From Actinoallomurus oryzae (lineage in GTDB: Bacteria > Actinomycetota > Actinomycetes > Streptosporangiales > Streptosporangiaceae), in assembly GCF_039541955.1 (NCBI RefSeq), contig NZ_BAABHF010000035.1, forward strand, positions 124,001 to 188,000: a stretch of DNA of 64,000 bases, written 5' to 3'. The notes below the pieces were generated by a model. It made no database searches and was not told the DNA's origin. It was given only the letters and a program-made list of their open reading frames with translations. Below are positions 25,638-33,765 of the stretch, piece by piece (the first letter of the stretch is position 1; each line of letters starts with the position of its first letter). The translations under genes and the position numbers were made by a program.

Positions 25638-26609
25638 TCACAGCTCGCCCCGCGTCAGCTCGGTGACGGACCGGCGCACCACGTTCGCGTGGGCGATCCC
25701 CAGCCGCAGGATCATCTGCGGGTAGGCCTGGTCGCAGAACCGGGTGCGGATGAACTCCCGCAACTCCGGCAACTCCAGCGCCTGGCCGTGGAAGGCGGCC
25801 GACACCTCGTACTCGGCGGCGCAGAGCAGGATCCGCTGGAGCGCCTGCCCGGCGCGCAGCCGGTCGACGCGCGTGTCGCCGTCCGTCAGCAGGACCGCCA
25901 CGACGCCCGTCGCGTCCCGGTTCTCGCTGGCGGCGCCGCCCCATCCCTGGCCGCGGGCGAAGTCACGGCCGGCGAAGTCCGCCTCCAGGTGGGCCGACTC
26001 ACTCGGGCAGGTCTCCTCGGGCGCCCCGCCGGGCGGCGGGGCCAGGCGGGCCACCTCCGCGGCGTACGCCGGGTTCTGCCGCTGCACCTGCTCGGCGGCC
26101 TCGGTCAGCGCGGCGAGCGCGATCCGCGCGCGGGGATCGGCGACGATGCGCAGCGACACCTGCTCGCAGTAGGCGTGGGTGCGCAGGGCCTGGAGCAGGC
26201 CGATGGGCAGCCCGCCCGGCCGGAACCCGCCGGTGTGCGTGTGCCGGTGCCGGATCTGGGCGTACATCTGGCGCTCCTCGGCGGTGGCGGGCCGCTCGCC
26301 GCCGACGCCGACCTCGGCGATCAGGTCGGGCCGGTCCGGGTCGGGCAGTATGCGCACCTGGGGTATCCGGCCGAGATCCCGCATGGCCAGGCGCAGGGTG
26401 TAGAGCGCCGCGCCACAGCTGATCATCGTCTCGCGGCCGTCCGGATCGGCCACCTCCAGCCGGCGTTCGGGGTCGGTGTGCACGGTGACGGTCGAACCGC
26501 GGGTGCCGAACCGCCACGGCCGGGTGTCGTACACCGACGGTGCCCACACCGCAGCGTCGACGAGATGGTGCGCGATCTCGTCGGCGCGCGGCGTCTCGAC
26601 GGTATCCAT
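25638..26609 (-). CDS. Acg-family nitroreductase-like protein
   Basis: 323 aa, two pseudo-repeated nitroreductase halves as in Acg (Rv2032). Motifs: LVDAAVWAPSVYDTRPWRFG, DPDGRETMISCGAALYTLRL, IRHRHTHTGGFRPGGLP, RAGQALQRILLCAAEYEVSA and PQMILRLGIAHANVVRRSV. In mycobacteria Acg is DosR-controlled and is thought to sequester FMN rather than reduce substrates. AGGAG lies about 10 bases before the ATG. It is transcribed toward the response regulator (convergent, 18 bp apart). Confidence 0.88.
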   Translation of the reverse strand: MDTVETPRADEIAHHLVDAAVWAPSVYDTRPWRFGTRGSTVTVHTDPERRLEVADPDGRETMISCGAALYTLRLAMRDLGRIPQVRILPDPDRPDLIAEVGVGGERPATAEERQMYAQIRHRHTHTGGFRPGGLPIGLLQALRTHAYCEQVSLRIVADPRARIALAALTEAAEQVQRQNPAYAAEVARLAPPPGGAPEETCPSESAHLEADFAGRDFARGQGWGGAASENRDATGVVAVLLTDGDTRVDRLRAGQALQRILLCAAEYEVSAAFHGQALELPELREFIRTRFCDQAYPQMILRLGIAHANVVRRSVTELTRGEL

Positions 26610-26670
26610 GTACGCTCCTGGTCCCTCCGTAGGTCTTCAGCGCACCATCCGGACACCCGGCCCGTGCAGA

Positions 26671-26702
26671 GACGAAGGTCCCGGTGAACGGGGACCTGCG
26701 GC
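26671..26702. promoter_or_regulatory. Inverted pair of DosR-like boxes upstream of the Acg-like gene
   Basis: AGGTCCC at 26676-26682 and GGGACCT at 26691-26697 form a perfect inverted pair with an 8-base spacer. Each arm also extends as the box (GACGAAGGTCCC and GGGACCTGCGGC). They are 62-93 bp before the nitroreductase start. Confidence 0.66.
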
Positions 26703-26724
26703 ACGCTCAGGCGTCACCCCGGGG

Positions 26725-27603
26725 TCACCGGGTGGTCCGGCCACCGCCGGACGGCACGACGGCCAGTGGGCAGTGGGCGTGGTGCAGCAGACCGTGGCTG
26801 ACCGAGCCGAGGATGAGGCCGGCGAACCCGCCGCGCCCCCGCGTGCCCACCACGAGAAGGTCGCAGCGCGCGGACACTCCGGACAGGATCCGCACCGGGC
26901 GCCCGTGGACGACCTCGGTGACCACCTCCACGTCGGGGAACTTGTCCCGCCAGACCGCGAGCGCGTCGTTCAGCCGGCGCTTGTGCTCGGCGCCGATCAT
27001 GTCGATGTCGTAGACCAGCGGAGTCATCCCGCCGAGGCCGACCGCGCCGGGGTCGGACCAGACGTGGACGGCTCGCAGGCGCGTCCCGCGGAGGCCGGCC
27101 TCCTCGAACGCGAAGGCCAGCGCCGGATCCCCCAGCGGCCCGTCGACGCCGACGGCGATCTCCCCGCGGTCGACGGGCTCGACGTGGCGTACGACGACGG
27201 TCGGTACGGGCGCGTGCGTGACCACCTGCAGCGCGGTCGATCCGAGCAGCAGGCCGGCGACCGAGCCCGCGCCGCGGCCGCCGATCACGACGAGCGAGGC
27301 GTCGCGCGCCCGTTCGATCAGGGCGCGGGACGCTCCCGCCGGGACCATCTCGCCGTCGACGTCGAGGTCCGGCGCACGTGCCCGCGCGGCCTCGACCGCC
27401 GCCCCGACGACCTCCTGACCCCCGGCGAGGAGCCACTCGCGCACGGACACCAGGCGCGAGTCCACGTTCCGGTCGTACAGCCAGGGCGCTACGGCGTGCA
27501 CGATCCGCAGCGGTGCTCCGCGCAGGGCCGCCTCGCCGGCGGCCCAGCCGACCGCCCGCAGGCTGTCCCGCGAGCCGTCCGCGCCCACGATGATCGGATG
27601 CAT
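26725..27603 (-). CDS. Tandem universal stress protein
   Basis: 292 aa with two USP domains: domain 1 begins PIIVGADGSRDSLRAVGWAA and has VIGGRGAGSVAGLLLGSTAL; domain 2 begins IAVGVDGPLGDPALAFAFEE and has VVGTRGRGGFAGLILGSVSH. The G-2x-G-9x-G-S/T ATP-binding pattern is intact in both halves, unlike domain 1 of the other USP. GGAGG lies 7 bases before ATG 27603. Two dormancy-type boxes are 76-110 bp upstream. Confidence 0.94.
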   Translation of the reverse strand: MHPIIVGADGSRDSLRAVGWAAGEAALRGAPLRIVHAVAPWLYDRNVDSRLVSVREWLLAGGQEVVGAAVEAARARAPDLDVDGEMVPAGASRALIERARDASLVVIGGRGAGSVAGLLLGSTALQVVTHAPVPTVVVRHVEPVDRGEIAVGVDGPLGDPALAFAFEEAGLRGTRLRAVHVWSDPGAVGLGGMTPLVYDIDMIGAEHKRRLNDALAVWRDKFPDVEVVTEVVHGRPVRILSGVSARCDLLVVGTRGRGGFAGLILGSVSHGLLHHAHCPLAVVPSGGGRTTR

Positions 27604-28059
27604 GAGCGTCCCTCCCGGCCTCTGACGGCCCGGCCCCCTCACATCTCCATCTCAGGCGCGGCATCGCCGTCGTACTCAGGGCCGTAAGGTCCCACGCACG
27701 CGCCGATGGTCCCTTGGGGCGGCGTCCTCGACCGTCCATCGCGGCCACTTCTCCGGCCGGCCATGAAAGGACCATGCGAGGCCAACACCCGCGTCATCCC
27801 GGCGGTTCGGATCCGGTGACCGCCGATCACCGCCGCCGGCCCGGTGACCCGCCGCCACCAGGGCGTTTCCGCGCTTAAAGCGGCCCCGACATACCACTCC
27901 AATAGTGGTCAAGTTGTGGCATACAACCCCCAGTCAGTATTGCCCCTGACGAACCGGACATGTGATGTTGAATTAGGCGATGGAGCCACAAATGGCACAA
28001 ATTGCCTGGTGTGACAATGACCCGTCATGCCGTCGGTACCAACCAGGGAGGTAGTTTCC
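27604..28059. other. Intergenic region between USP and Cys-rich peptide genes
   Basis: No convincing gene. The left part holds the USP promoter boxes. At 27893-27909 is an inverted repeat ACCACT/AGTGGT, followed at 27914-27926 by TTGT/ACAA. The right half (27890-28030) is AT-rich and should contain the promoter of the Cys-rich peptide gene. Confidence 0.6.
27679..27713. promoter_or_regulatory. Two DosR-like boxes upstream of the second USP gene
   Basis: GGGCCGTAAGGTCCC at 27679-27693 and GCGCCGATGGTCCC at 27700-27713, in the same orientation with their GGTCCC cores 20 bp apart. Reverse complements read GGGACCTTACGGCCC and GGGACCATCGGCGC. They lie 76-110 bp before the USP start. Confidence 0.65.
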
Positions 28060-28272
28060 ATGGCGATTTCGAAGCGACTCGCGGTAGCCATCTCCGGTGC
28101 GGCCTTCGCGGGCGCGGCCGCACTGACGATGGGTGCGGCGACCCCCGCCGGCGCGGCCACGATGAGCGCCCCGGCGACCGCTCAGCATCTCGGCAGCCTC
28201 GCCGCGTGGGGATGGGGTTGCGGCTGGGACTGCTGCGACGACTGCGACTGGGACTGCTGGGACTGGTGCTGA
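28060..28272 (+). CDS. Secreted peptide with Trp/Asp/Cys-rich tail
   Basis: 70 aa. GGAGG lies 8 bases before the ATG. A signal peptide (KRLAVAISGAAFAGAAALTM) with cleavage near AGA-ATM leaves about 37 residues. The last 21 start at WGWGCGWDCC and end CWDWC, with six Cys, six Trp and five Asp. The acidic, Trp-flanked Cys spacing could bind metal or form several disulphides. I recognise no family. It could instead be a modified-peptide precursor, but no modifying enzyme is adjacent. It stands alone, followed by two hairpins. Confidence 0.78.
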   Translation: MAISKRLAVAISGAAFAGAAALTMGAATPAGAATMSAPATAQHLGSLAAWGWGCGWDCCDDCDWDCWDWC

Positions 28273-28306
28273 CGGTCTGACCGCACCCGCCCGGTGACCG
28301 ACCGGA

Positions 28307-28440
28307 GGGGCCTCGCCCCGACCAGCGCGAGGCCCCCAACCCCCCACCGGTACCGATCCACGACCGCCGCCTCACCTCGGACCACGGCCCTCACGCTCCG
28401 GTCCGCCGTCCCGGGGCCGGATCACCGGCCCCGGGACGGC
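28307..28440 (+). terminator. Two GC-rich hairpins, possible terminators
   Basis: GGGGCCTCG (28307-28315) pairs with CGAGGCCCC (28328-28336). A perfect 16-bp stem follows: 28405-28420 with 28425-28440, loop ATCA. Neither has a T-tract, so termination is inferred. They sit between the peptide gene and the 3' end of glpD on the other strand. Confidence 0.5.
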
Positions 28441-28538
28441 CATGTGCGGAGCGCCGTCCGATCGCCCCGGCGGTCCCGGGGCAGGCGCCCTTCGAGTCGG
28501 AAGGCGCCGACTTCATGCGGTACGGCTCTCCGTCTTGA

Positions 28539-30245
28539 TCAGGAGGCGGCTCGCTCGGTGAACAGGCCGGGAACCTCGCGGCGGGCGGCCGCCGCGGCGG
28601 CGTCGTCCGCCTCCCGGCGGGCGCGTCGCTCCGCCTCGACCTGCCGCAAGTAGTGGTCCGTCTCGCGTTTCACCGTCTCGTCGTCCCAGCCGAGGACCGG
28701 CGCGATGAGCCCGGCGATCTCCGGCGCGGCGGCGGTGCCCTGGTCCCACTCCTCGATCGCGGCCCGGGTCCGCCGCCGGAGCACGTCCTCCAGGTGCAGG
28801 GCTCCCTCGTGCGACGCCGCGTACACGGCCTCGGCCTTCAGATAGTCCCGGGCGGCGGTGATCGGCTCGCCGAGCGACGGATCCCGCTCGATCAGCTCCA
28901 GAATCTCGTGAACGCATGAGCCATACCGGTTCAGCAGGTGCTCGATGCGGGCGACGTGCAGGCCGCTGCGCCGGGCGAGCCGGTGGCGTTCGTTCCACAG
29001 CACCTCGTACCCGACCGCGCCGGTGAGCGGCACGCGGCCCGTCACGGAGGAGGGCACGGTGGTGGGCAGATCCGCGGCCGCGGCGTCGACCGCGTCCTCG
29101 GCCATCACCCGGTAGGTGGTGAACTTGCCGCCGGCGATCACGGTGAGCCCGGGCACCGGCTGGGCGACGCTGTGCTCGCGGGACAGCTTGGCCGTGTCGT
29201 CCGCGCCGCCGGACAGCAGCGGGCGCAACCCGGCGTACACCGCCTCGATGTCGTCGGGGCTCAGCGGGGTCCGCAGCACGGCGTTGACGTGGTCGAGCAG
29301 GTAGTCGACGTCGGCCTGGCTCGCGGCCGGCTCGTCCTTGTCCAGGTCCCAGGCAGTGTCGGTGGTCCCGATGATCCAGTGGCGGCCCCACGGGATCACG
29401 AACAGCACGCTCTTCTCGGTGCGCAGGATCAGGCCGGTGTCCAGCCGGATCCGGTCGCGTGGCACCAGGAAGTGGACGCCCTTGGAGGCCTTCACCGCGG
29501 GGCCTCCGCGGGCGTTCGCCAGCCGGCCCGCCTCGTCGGTCCAGACGCCGGTCGCGTTGATGACGTGCCGGGCCCGGACCTGGATCTCCTGGTCGTTCTC
29601 CAGGTCGTGGACTCGCGCGCCGACGACGCGGTCCGCCTCCCGCAGGAAGCCGACGGCCTTGGCCCGGGTCACCACGGTGGCGCCGTAGCCGGCGGCCGTA
29701 CGCGCCAGGGTCATGGTGAAGCGCGCGTCGTCGACCTGGGCGTCGAAGTACTGGATCGCGCCGACGAACGCGTCGCCGCGCAGCGCCGGCGCCACCCGCA
29801 GGGCGTGGCGGTGGCTCAGGTGGCGGTGGCGGGGCACCGCCCCGGCGCCGCCCATCGTGTCGTACAGGCCGATGCCCGCGCCGACGTAGAACCGCTCCCA
29901 CATCCGGTGCTTGAGCGGGTACAGGAACGGCACGGGGTGGACGAGGTGGGGCGCGATCCTCGTCAGCAGCAGGGCGCGCTCCCGAAGCGCCTCGCGTACG
30001 AGATGGAAGTCGCGCTGCTCCAGGTAGCGCAGGCCACCGTGGATCAGTTTGCTGGAGCGGCTGGAGGTGCCGGCCGCCCAGTCCGCGGCCTCGACCAGCG
30101 CCACGGACAGGCCGCGCGACACGGCGTCGAGCGCTGCGCCCGCGCCCACCACGCCGCCGCCCACGACCAGCACGTCGAACTCTTGGTCCGCCAGCTCGCG
30201 CACGGCGCGTGCGCGATCCGCCGGTCCCAGGGATGCGGGTTTCAT
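28539..30245 (-). CDS. glpD: Glycerol-3-phosphate dehydrogenase (FAD)
   Basis: 568 aa, full length for aerobic GlpD. FAD motif VLVVGGGVVGAGAALDAVSR near residue 25, RSSKLIHGGLRYLEQ, INATGVWTDEAGRLA, and VIPWGRHWIIGTTDTAWD. The C-terminal GlpD cap domain begins near residue 390. It oxidises glycerol-3-phosphate to dihydroxyacetone phosphate at the membrane, passing electrons to quinone. GAGGAG precedes the ATG. Last gene of glpF-glpK-glpD, 63 bp after glpK. Confidence 0.96.
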   Translation of the reverse strand: MKPASLGPADRARAVRELADQEFDVLVVGGGVVGAGAALDAVSRGLSVALVEAADWAAGTSSRSSKLIHGGLRYLEQRDFHLVREALRERALLLTRIAPHLVHPVPFLYPLKHRMWERFYVGAGIGLYDTMGGAGAVPRHRHLSHRHALRVAPALRGDAFVGAIQYFDAQVDDARFTMTLARTAAGYGATVVTRAKAVGFLREADRVVGARVHDLENDQEIQVRARHVINATGVWTDEAGRLANARGGPAVKASKGVHFLVPRDRIRLDTGLILRTEKSVLFVIPWGRHWIIGTTDTAWDLDKDEPAASQADVDYLLDHVNAVLRTPLSPDDIEAVYAGLRPLLSGGADDTAKLSREHSVAQPVPGLTVIAGGKFTTYRVMAEDAVDAAAADLPTTVPSSVTGRVPLTGAVGYEVLWNERHRLARRSGLHVARIEHLLNRYGSCVHEILELIERDPSLGEPITAARDYLKAEAVYAASHEGALHLEDVLRRRTRAAIEEWDQGTAAAPEIAGLIAPVLGWDDETVKRETDHYLRQVEAERRARREADDAAAAAARREVPGLFTERAAS

Positions 30246-30308
30246 CGTCGGGCTCCTCGAAGTCGTTGTGAAAAGCGGGGCGCCACGCGACGCCCCGCCC
30301 CGAACGGT

Positions 30309-31826
30309 TCAGTCCACGTCGACCCAGTCGAGGGTGCGGTCGACCGCCTTCTTCCAGCCGGCGTAGCCGGTGGCGCGCTGGTCGTCGCTCCACCGCGGCT
30401 CCCAGCGCCTGTCCTCGTTCCAGTTCTGCTTGAGCTCTTCGGTGTCGCGCCAGAACCCGGTCGCCAGGCCCGCCGCGTACGCCGCGCCGAGCGCCGTGGT
30501 CTCGGCGACCACCGGCTTGGACACCGGCACGCCGAGGATGTCGGCCTGCAGCTCCATGCACAGCTCGTTCGCGGTCACGCCGCCGTCGACGCGCAGCACG
30601 TCGAGGGCGACGCCGGAGTCCTGCCGCATCGCCTCGACGACGTCGCGGGTCTGGTAGCAGATCGACTCGAGCGTGGCCCGCGCCAGGTGCGCGTTGGTGT
30701 TGTAGCGGGACAGGCCGACGATGGCGCCGCGGGCGTCGGACCGCCAGTACGGGGCGAACAGGCCGGAGAACGCGGGCACGAAGTAGACGCCGCCGTTGTC
30801 CTCGACCTGCCGGGCGAGCGTCTCGCTCTGCGACGCGCCGGAGATGATGCCGAGCTGGTCGCGCAGCCACTGCACCGCCGACCCGGTCACCGCGATCGAG
30901 CCCTCCAGGGCGTAGACCGGGGCGTCCGAGCCGAACTGGTAGCAGACCGTGGTCAGCAGCCCGCTCTTGGAGCGCACCAGCTCGTTGCCGGTGTTGAGCA
31001 GCAGGAAGTTGCCGGTGCCGTAGGTGTTCTTGGCCTCGCCGACGCCGAAGCAGACCTGCCCGACCGTCGCCGCCTGCTGGTCGCCCAGGTCGCCGGACAG
31101 CGGCACCTCGCCGCCGAACGGGCCGTTCGCCAGGGTCTTGCCGTAGAAATCCGGGTTGGACGACGGCTTGATCTCCGGCAGCATCGAGCGCGGGACGCCG
31201 AAGAACGACAGGAGTTCGTCGTCCCAGTCGAGCGTCTCCAGGTTCATCAGCATCGTGCGGCTGGCGTTGGTCGGGTCGGTGACGTGCACGCCGCCGTTCA
31301 CCCCGCCGGTGAGGTTCCACAGCAGCCACGTGTCGGTGTTGCCGAAGATCGCGTCGCCGGCCTCGGCCGCCTCGCGTACGCCGTCGACGTTCTCCAGGAT
31401 CCACTGGATCTTGCCGCCGGAGAAGTACGTGGCCGGCGGGAGCCCGGCCTTGTTGCGGATGACGTCGCCCCGGCCGTCGCGGTCGAGCGCGGAGGCGATG
31501 CGGTCCGTACGGGTGTCCTGCCAGACGATCGCGTTGTAGTAGGGACGCCCGGTGCGGCGGTTCCACACGACGGCGGTCTCGCGCTGGTTGGTGATGCCGA
31601 CCGCGGCCAGGTCCGCGGCGGTGAGGTCGGTCTTGTGGAGCGCGGTCTCGATCACCGAGCGGGTGCGCTCCCAGATCTCGACGGGGTTGTGCTCCACCCA
31701 GCCCGGCTGGGGCAGGATCTGCTCGTGCTCGAGCTGGTGCTTGCCCACCTCGTTGCCCGAGTGATCGAAGATCATGAAACGCGTGCTCGTGGTGCCCTGG
31801 TCAACGGCTCCGACGAAGTCGGCCAT
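30309..31826 (-). CDS. glpK: Glycerol kinase (first copy)
   Basis: 505 aa FGGY kinase. GAVDQGTTSTRFMIFDHSGN at the N-terminus, NQRETAVVWNRRTGRPYYNA, YGTGNFLLLNTG, and DGGVTANELCMELQADIL near the C-terminus. It phosphorylates glycerol to glycerol-3-phosphate. It lies 30 bp after glpF and before glpD, and is the main catabolic copy by context. A second kinase is encoded at 33766. Confidence 0.96.
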   Translation of the reverse strand: MADFVGAVDQGTTSTRFMIFDHSGNEVGKHQLEHEQILPQPGWVEHNPVEIWERTRSVIETALHKTDLTAADLAAVGITNQRETAVVWNRRTGRPYYNAIVWQDTRTDRIASALDRDGRGDVIRNKAGLPPATYFSGGKIQWILENVDGVREAAEAGDAIFGNTDTWLLWNLTGGVNGGVHVTDPTNASRTMLMNLETLDWDDELLSFFGVPRSMLPEIKPSSNPDFYGKTLANGPFGGEVPLSGDLGDQQAATVGQVCFGVGEAKNTYGTGNFLLLNTGNELVRSKSGLLTTVCYQFGSDAPVYALEGSIAVTGSAVQWLRDQLGIISGASQSETLARQVEDNGGVYFVPAFSGLFAPYWRSDARGAIVGLSRYNTNAHLARATLESICYQTRDVVEAMRQDSGVALDVLRVDGGVTANELCMELQADILGVPVSKPVVAETTALGAAYAAGLATGFWRDTEELKQNWNEDRRWEPRWSDDQRATGYAGWKKAVDRTLDWVDVD

Positions 31827-31856
31827 GGAAGGTCGCCTTTCTTCTGCTGGGGGAAC

Positions 31857-32687
31857 TCAGGCGTGCTCGAGTTCCGGGTCGTTCGGGGTACGCCCGGGCT
31901 CCTCCGGACCCTCGACGGGAAGGAACCGCCCGACCAGCACCTTGTACAGGCCCGCGCCGACCACGGCGCCGATGATCGGGCCGACGATGGGCACCCAGAA
32001 GTACAGGTCGCCGTACTGGTCGCGGAACGCGCCGCCGTACCCGGTGAAGAACGAGGCCAGCCGCGGTCCGAAGTCACGCGCCGGGTTGATCGCGTAGCCC
32101 GCGTCCGTGCCGAAGGCCATGCCGATCGCCACCACGATCAGGCCGATGATGAACGGTGCCAGGTTGGCGGCGGGCGCGGTGTTGCGCAGGTCGGTCACGG
32201 CGAGGATCAGGAACAGCAGGATCGCGGTGCCGATCACCTGGTCGCGGAAGGCGCCCCAGGTGTGCACGGGAAGCGCGCCGTTGCCCGGCAGGGTGGAGAA
32301 GACGAACTGGCTCTTGATCGTGTGCCCCGGGTCGAACTTGGCGAGCACCTCGGTGTAGTTCCACCGCACGATCAGCGCGGCCAGGAAGGCCCCCAGGAAC
32401 TGGGCGATCGAGTAGGGCACCACCTTGCGCCAGGAGAAGCCCTGGAACACGGCCAGCGCGACGGTGACGGCGGGATTCAGGTGGGCGCCGCTGATCCGCG
32501 CCGCGACGTACACGCCGAACGTGACGCCGAGCCCCCACGCCCACGCGATGCTGTTGTGATCGCCCAGGCCGGTGGTGGCCACGACCTGCGCGACGACGCC
32601 GACCCCGAACAAGATGAGGATCAGCGTCCCCGCGAATTCCGCGGCCAGCTCACCGGCCAGCCCATGATTCTTCAGTCGCTCTGCCAC
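31857..32687 (-). CDS. glpF: Glycerol facilitator (aquaglyceroporin)
   Basis: 276 aa MIP channel with six helices. Both NPA boxes are intact: SGAHLNPAVTVALAVFQG and AGYAINPARDFGPRL; the Asp after the second NPA (NPARD) is typical of glycerol-conducting members. GTG 32687 is chosen because GGAGGAGAC is directly upstream and longer starts read through non-family sequence. First gene of the glycerol operon; a shared operator-like element lies 135 bp upstream. Confidence 0.95.
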   Translation of the reverse strand: MAERLKNHGLAGELAAEFAGTLILILFGVGVVAQVVATTGLGDHNSIAWAWGLGVTFGVYVAARISGAHLNPAVTVALAVFQGFSWRKVVPYSIAQFLGAFLAALIVRWNYTEVLAKFDPGHTIKSQFVFSTLPGNGALPVHTWGAFRDQVIGTAILLFLILAVTDLRNTAPAANLAPFIIGLIVVAIGMAFGTDAGYAINPARDFGPRLASFFTGYGGAFRDQYGDLYFWVPIVGPIIGAVVGAGLYKVLVGRFLPVEGPEEPGRTPNDPELEHA

Positions 32688-32822
32688 GTCTCCTCCTTGA
32701 ATACGACACCCGGTCCGGGCGTCACGAGGCACCGTGCGTGAAGGACGGGGCTCCCGGCCGGGACCACGCCTCTCACGGCTGACCGGACGGTAGGTCGGCG
32801 CGGGCGGAGGGTCAACAGACAC

Positions 32823-32845
32823 GTGCCGACATTGTCGAACGGCAC
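32823..32845. promoter_or_regulatory. Probable IclR operator, glpF side
   Basis: GTGCCG and CGGCAC arms (32823-32828, 32840-32845) flank the element CGACATTGTCGAA (32827-32839), which recurs before the IclR gene. It lies 136-158 bp upstream of glpF. Confidence 0.6.
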
Positions 32846-32933
32846 CCTGCGTTGCCAGCTCCGGTCGGTCTCCGAGGGTGTTTCGAGGTGACGTGGGTCA
32901 CTACGAGGGGCGTTCGAGCGATTACAGAGCCTG

Positions 32934-32954
32934 GACAATGTCGACATTGTCGAA
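32934..32954. promoter_or_regulatory. Probable IclR operator, regulator side
   Basis: GACAATGTCGACATTGTC (32934-32951) is an 18-bp perfect palindrome whose right part gives the same CGACATTGTCGAA (32942-32954) as the glpF-side site. A TATCAT -10-like hexamer at 32972-32977 follows, 7 bases before the GTG start, so the regulator mRNA may be leaderless and self-repressed. Confidence 0.65.
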
Positions 32955-32984
32955 TATGTGACGACATGGCGTATCATCCGCCTC

Positions 32985-33743
32985 GTGCCCGGTCCGGTTC
33001 AGTCGATAGAGCGCGCGGCGGCGATCCTGCGCCTGCTCGCGCGCGGCTCCGGCCGGCTCGGGGTGAGTGAGATCGCGGGCTCGCTCGGCCTGGCCCGCGG
33101 CACCGCTCACGGCATCCTGCGCACCCTCCAGGGCGTCGGCTTCGTCGAGCAGGACGAGGAGACCGGCAAGTACCGGCTCGGCGCCGCGCTGCTGCACCTG
33201 GGCACGAGCTACCTCGATGTGAACGAGCTGCGGTCCCGCGCGATCAACTGGGCGGACGCGCTCGCGGCGCGCAGCGGCGAGGCCGTGCGTATCGGCACGC
33301 CGCTCGACGGCAAGGTGCTCGTCGTCCACCACGTCTTCCGGCCCGACGACACCCTGCAGACCCTCGACGTCGGCGCGCTCCTGCCCGCCCACGCGACGGC
33401 GCTGGGCAAGGTGCTGCTGGCCTACGGGGCGGCTGCCACACTGCACGGCGAGCTCGAACCGTTCACCCGGCGTACCACGACCGTTCCCCGCGAGCTCGCC
33501 CGCATGCTGGCCGAGGTCCGTGACATGGGATGGGCCGCCGAAGTGGAGGAGATGACGGTCGGGGAGGCGGGCGTCGCCGCTCCCATCCGAGGTCAGGGAG
33601 GCCTGGTCGTCGGCGCCATGGGCATCACCGGCGCGGTCGAACGGATCTGTGGCCCCGGGGGACGGCCGAAACCGACGCTGGTGACCGGCGTACGCGACGC
33701 CGCGCGCGCGGTCTCCCGAGATCTCGGGGCCTCCCGCTGGTGA
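32985..33743 (+). CDS. IclR-family regulator of glycerol genes
   Basis: 252 aa. N-terminal winged helix: VQSIERAAAILRLLARGSGR, LGVSEIAGSLGLARGTAHGI. The C-terminal IclR effector domain has LGKVLLAYGA, GEAGVAAPIRGQGGLVVGAM. By position it corresponds to GylR of streptomycetes, which responds to glycerol-3-phosphate. GTG 32985 is preferred; a start at 32958 is possible. It is divergent from glpF and 22 bp before the second glycerol kinase. Confidence 0.92.
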   Translation: MPGPVQSIERAAAILRLLARGSGRLGVSEIAGSLGLARGTAHGILRTLQGVGFVEQDEETGKYRLGAALLHLGTSYLDVNELRSRAINWADALAARSGEAVRIGTPLDGKVLVVHHVFRPDDTLQTLDVGALLPAHATALGKVLLAYGAAATLHGELEPFTRRTTTVPRELARMLAEVRDMGWAAEVEEMTVGEAGVAAPIRGQGGLVVGAMGITGAVERICGPGGRPKPTLVTGVRDAARAVSRDLGASRW

Positions 33744-33765
33744 GGCCCGTGGAGGTGGGGACGCG

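Noticed and set aside
27676..27912. Minus-strand ORF upstream of the second USP
   Set aside because: No ribosome site, Arg-rich shadow-like composition, and it overlaps the promoter boxes.
28938..32741. Very long open frame on the plus strand across the glycerol genes
   Set aside because: It is antisense to glpD, glpK and glpF, whose protein matches are unmistakable; its translation is Val/Gly/Arg/His-rich with no domain, as expected for a GC-rich shadow frame.
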